Part shown: piece after piece, positions 29,522-32,502 of the stretch
Numbering within the stretch: the stretch's first letter is position 1
How the letters are laid out: the number at the start of each line of letters is the position of its first letter
Assembly: GCA_964058805.1 (NCBI GenBank)
Contig: CAXKVV010001884.1
Location: 1-32,502, forward strand
Length of the DNA: 32,502 nt
Direction of reading: 5' to 3'
Origin: Schoenoplectus triqueter
Taxonomy: Eukaryota > Streptophyta > Magnoliopsida > Poales > Cyperaceae
Notes under the pieces: model-generated
Databases searched by the model: none
The model's input: only the letters and a program-made list of their open reading frames with translations
Told to the model about the DNA's origin: nothing
Made by a program: the position numbers and the translations under genes

Positions 29522-29665
29522 ATAGTAGCGATAGAATTTGTTGGTATAGTGGAGGCAGAGATGCATTCATAGGAAATGTGGTGAGCGAATGGCCTTCGGC
29601 AAGCACAGGGGAGATAATGGCACCTGATAGTGCAAAAAACTGAGCAGGAACACACTGAGACTGAG
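29522..29665. pseudogene. Unrecognised coding-like fragment right of the LINE tail
   Basis: About 145 bp of normal base composition in AT-rich DNA. The + strand is open for about 40 codons (GGRDAFIGNVVSEWPSASTG) and one - strand frame is open across the whole piece. A good donor-like GAG/GTATGT lies at its right edge (about 29665). It may be an exon remnant of either strand; no family is recognised. Confidence 0.22.
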
Positions 29666-30057
29666 GTATGTCAATTTTGAATATTTTTAATTATTTTTTT
29701 TCCACTTGTTTTTCTCAGAACATAATTTTTTCATAACCGCAAATTTAACATCGTGACTGAAAACCTTAAAGACAGAACATAAAGAAAAAACTATATTGAT
29801 TAATAAACATAAAATTCTGAGAAGGTTCCTTGTCTTTCTATAACAACAAATTAAAATTATTATATGAACTTATGAATGACATTTTTTTATTGCAAAAATG
29901 TTAAATATTAGATATATTCTCACTCTTATTATTTTCTTAATTTAATTTTTGGTATATACCAAGTACAAAAACAAATAATGCAACGAAGCCTCTGATGCTA
30001 GCTAAAAGCTGATACGATAGTCACTACAACAGAAAGGATATTTACTAACATCCATTT

Positions 30058-30385
30058 AATAACGGTTTTTCATGAAAACCGTTAGTAACATTGGGCGGTG
30101 GCATTTAAAAAAATAAGTTTAACTATTCTATAACGGTTTTGAAAAAGAAACCGTTAGAAAAATGTGTCAAAAAGTGTAATTTTTTTGCGCATGAACATTT
30201 GCTAACGGTTATTTGTTAAAAATCGTTAGCAAAAATCCAATGCAAAATCTTTGCTAACAGTTAATAAATAACCATTAGCAAATATTTTATGCTCACATTT
30301 GCTAACAGTTATTTATAAAAAACCATTAGCAAAGCTTTTTGTGCTGGGTTTTTGCTAACGGTTTTTAATAAATAACCGTTAGCAA
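30058..30385. repeat. Left subterminal palindrome array of the CACTA element
   Basis: Six short hairpin units, each with TAACGGTT or a variant facing its complement: for example 30061-30085 (arms around a CATG centre), then units near 30132, 30202, 30256, 30301 and 30355. Variants (AACAGTT, AACCATTA) show drift between units. Confidence 0.85.
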
Positions 30386-31004
30386 AGGTTCATGCGCAAA
30401 AAAATCTAATATATCCTATCTCACAAATAACATTTGCTCCCACGGATTGCTCATTTCACCATTCGTTCATCTCAATCCAACGATCTTTCCCACGGATTAC
30501 CAACTCATTTTCATCCGTTTTCATATATAAAAAGAGAGATGAGAGGCGAAGAGAGAAAAAAAAGATCAGATAGAAGAAATAAAAATTGAAATCTGACAAT
30601 CTCAACTTCAAATGACCATAACTTTTGATAGGAAACTCTGATTGAGGCGTGCTACGCAGTCACAGAAAGCTTACGACGAGATCTATAGGGTAATGTCATT
30701 TTTGGGCCAAAAAAAAAATTATTTTGGCCCTCAAAAACACATTTGATGTTTATTTAAAGTTTTTAGTTTTTTTTAATTTTTTTTCTTAGAAATTGTATAG
30801 GTTTTCATATTATTGAGTAATCAAGATGTATTATTCAGTAAATATTTATTTTCATTGCATGAATAATTGTATTTGTTTTATATTAATTATTGAATGAATA
30901 ATATGATGTATGTCATAATACTTATCATTTATCATATGTTCTTATATAATTAACTGTTTTTAGTTTTTTTTTCATATGTATAGAAAATTAAATTAAAAAA
31001 ACTT

Positions 31005-31262
31005 TTTCTAACGGTTTATTAGCAAAATTTTTTTAAAAAAATAAAAACCATATGCTAATGGTTTATTAGCAAAAATCATTTGCAAAACTTTCGAAAAAAA
31101 ATTCGCAGCATCTTTTGCTAACGGTTTTTGACTAAAAACCATTAGTAGATGTCCGTCCAGAGCTCTTCTTTTTCTATCGGTTGCTTATACTTTTCCTAAC
31201 GCCCCTCATTACTAATGGTTGCAAAACCGTTAGTAAATTACGTTAAAAATCATTAGTAAAGC
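31005..31262. repeat. Right subterminal palindrome array of the CACTA element
   Basis: CTAACGGTTTATTAGC, CTAATGGTTTATTAGC, CTAACGGTTTTTGAC...ACCATTAG and CTAATGGTTGCAAAACCGTTAG follow each other, mirroring the left array. Confidence 0.8.
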
Positions 31263-31403
31263 CCAATACTGCTGTAGTGAGTATTACATTGGGAGGCCTA
31301 TGCATATACTTTATTTCTTACTGTAGGACAAAAAAAACTAATAAAGAATTTCCTTGTAGGATTCTCGATCGTACTCTTGAAAATGAACGGCCAAGATGAC
31401 ATC

Positions 31404-31886
31404 CTACTGACTGGAATCTCTCAGGGAAGCCTCAAAAAGTTCCTTTTGGATCTTCTGCATGGTCTCCATTTCTCGAATTTTACACACTTGTGCTTGTTTG
31501 TATGCATCAAAGAATTCTTTGTTTTCTTTCTCCAGCTCCTTCCACACTACAAGTGGCAATTTGAACAAATCAGGTGCTGAATTGCTAATGTTGCAGAAAG
31601 AAAGCTAAAAGGAAGGACAAACCAGACGTGAGAGCATATCAAAATAAGATGTTTAATTCAATGATCTGCACAACAAACCAATTCCATAGGCATCCATTGG
31701 ACAAAGTAGTTCAAAATACAACTGAAATCAGTAAACTTGATTTAGTTTGGCTGTTTAGCAAGAAAGAATTTAGCAGTTACCAGTTGAAGTGATAACTGGC
31801 GTGATGTTCGCATACTTATCCAGGGCTTCAATGCATTCTTCCTTGCTGAGATTGTAGCAAAGGCATTTCTCTATGAGAAGTTGCAC
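31404..31886 (-). CDS. Plant-specific small protein with a TIGR01589-type domain, partial (last two exons)
   Basis: Join on the - strand: 31781-31886, then 31404-31576, ending in TAG. The junction is phase 1 with a GTAACT donor and a TTCAG acceptor. The frame reads VQLLIEKCLCYNLSKEECIE, then LPLVVWKELEKENKEFFDAY, then a charged helical C-terminus. This matches the plant-specific domain (known form: VQNLIE-CL---M---E-V, then LVW-KLE-EN--FF-AY) found in small proteins of poorly known function; some relatives are described as nuclear regulators. Compared with that form, about ten extra residues lie between the two helices. An acceptor (TGCTTAG) precedes VQLLIE, so at least one upstream exon exists to the right; it was not recognised before the window ends. 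The last exon ends 125 bp from the CACTA element. Confidence 0.7.
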
Positions 31887-32502
31887 CTAAGCAAAGATTA
31901 ACAAATCAGATCATAATTTGGAGGAATATTGGCTCCTTAGTACATCCTTATATAGACATGAGAAATGAGAAAGAAATTGGATATGAAACCCACTAGTCGG
32001 ATATAAGAAGTTGCAGTTTCGGCCATTGTCACAAATTAACGAAGATTCAAGCTTTGGATCTGATACAAATTTTAAAGTAGTATATATAATGGATGGAAAT
32101 AATTTTCTGTGGAGTATATGTTGTGTGTTGAACTGTAGCACGATTGGATGGAGATATTTAGGGCCAAATAAATATTTCGCCACATTTGAATTGAAGAGAA
32201 CAGTACGTTAGCATTATGTATGTGTTGGTTGAAGAAAAGGGAATGACATCAACATTTCTTCCCTGACTTTGTTTCTTTGCTTGGGTGGTAGCTACCAGTT
32301 GCCACTTTAATTTGTACACCTGCTGTTCAACTAAAATTATTAAATTAAGATAGCCAAGAAAATATGATCGTTCTTTTAATGGAATGAAAGAACCATCAGC
32401 GTTGTCCTATTCCAGTAGAAATTTCTCTTTTTCTTTTGCGTTTCTGTAATAATGCAAAAACCAAATTTCTTTTCTAGTTTGTTAAAACTTTTTTACAAAT
32501 TA
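31887..32502 (-). other. Presumed first intron and upstream part of the TIGR01589-type gene
   Basis: By the splice acceptor at 31887-31888 this is intron on the - strand. No first exon with an ATG and a donor in the right phase could be supported, so the first exon may be short, non-coding or beyond the window. Confidence 0.4.

Larger units (their letters stand above)
30022..31279. mobile_element. Non-autonomous CACTA (En/Spm) transposon
   Basis: Begins CACTACAACAG and ends CTGCTGTAGTG, so the terminal inverted repeats match at 10 of 11 bases. It is flanked on both sides by AGT (30019-30021 and 31280-31282), the 3-bp duplication typical of CACTA elements. Inside each end is an array of short inverted motifs (TAACGGTT / AACCGTTA), as expected for subterminal transposase-binding sites. 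No transposase frame is present, so movement would depend on a partner element. The middle (about 30420-30700) is non-repetitive and has promoter-like features. Confidence 0.93.

Noticed and set aside
30001..31300. CRISPR-like spaced repeats in the TAACGGTT region
   Set aside because: The repeats are degenerate, face both ways, have irregular spacing and sit inside a CACTA element with a target duplication, in a plant genome.
31377..31580. 67-codon + strand frame
   Set aside because: It is the antisense of the last exon of the TIGR01589-type gene; the - strand gives the conserved family residues and valid splice sites.

Overview
The window is nuclear DNA of a flowering plant, most likely a eudicot. 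It is AT-rich, with spliced genes that have GT-AG introns, long intergenic stretches and many decayed transposons. The species cannot be told from the sequence.

Genes. The main gene is on the + strand at 7827-14393. Its nine inferred exons encode a plant U-box receptor-like cytoplasmic kinase: an N-terminal USP-like domain, a serine-rich linker, a short coiled coil, a protein kinase and a C-terminal U-box. This is a putative E3 ubiquitin ligase fused to a kinase, about 750 or 780 residues depending on one splice site. At the right end, on the - strand, are the last two exons (31781-31886 and 31404-31576) of a small plant-specific protein of the type carrying the TIGR01589 domain. Its first exon was not found. 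At 16153-16443 (-) is an orphan C-terminal piece of an HD-Zip class II transcription factor (ELRALK and CPSC signature) without its homeodomain. A few other short open segments look like coding fragments but are unrecognised.

Mobile elements, left to right: two 3' tails resembling RTE-type LINEs or Au-like SINEs (about 1-285 and 29370-29521); a GC-rich, hAT-like block of short repeats (1452-1945); a Helitron 3' terminus (hairpin plus CTAG, ending at 3226); foldback elements at 3776-3997, 5236-5643 and 6225-6888; a MITE (11125-11570, TSD TCA) inside an intron of the kinase gene; two adjacent, unrelated foldback elements separated only by TA tracts (14801-15183 and 15195-15588), just downstream of the kinase gene; a complete but dead Ty1/copia retrotransposon (19079-24272, TSD TATCA, about 90% LTR identity by eye); and a non-autonomous CACTA element (30022-31279, TSD AGT) with arrays of short palindromic subterminal repeats.

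The region from about 24.3 to 28.5 kb has no recognisable gene, but it holds a dense cluster of ACGT-core motifs (27414-27567) that looks like promoter DNA. No clearly new biological system is visible. The most unusual items are the tandem duplication across an intron/exon border of the kinase gene, in which one copy lost the splice acceptor, the twin TA-bounded foldbacks, and the palindromic array of the CACTA element.
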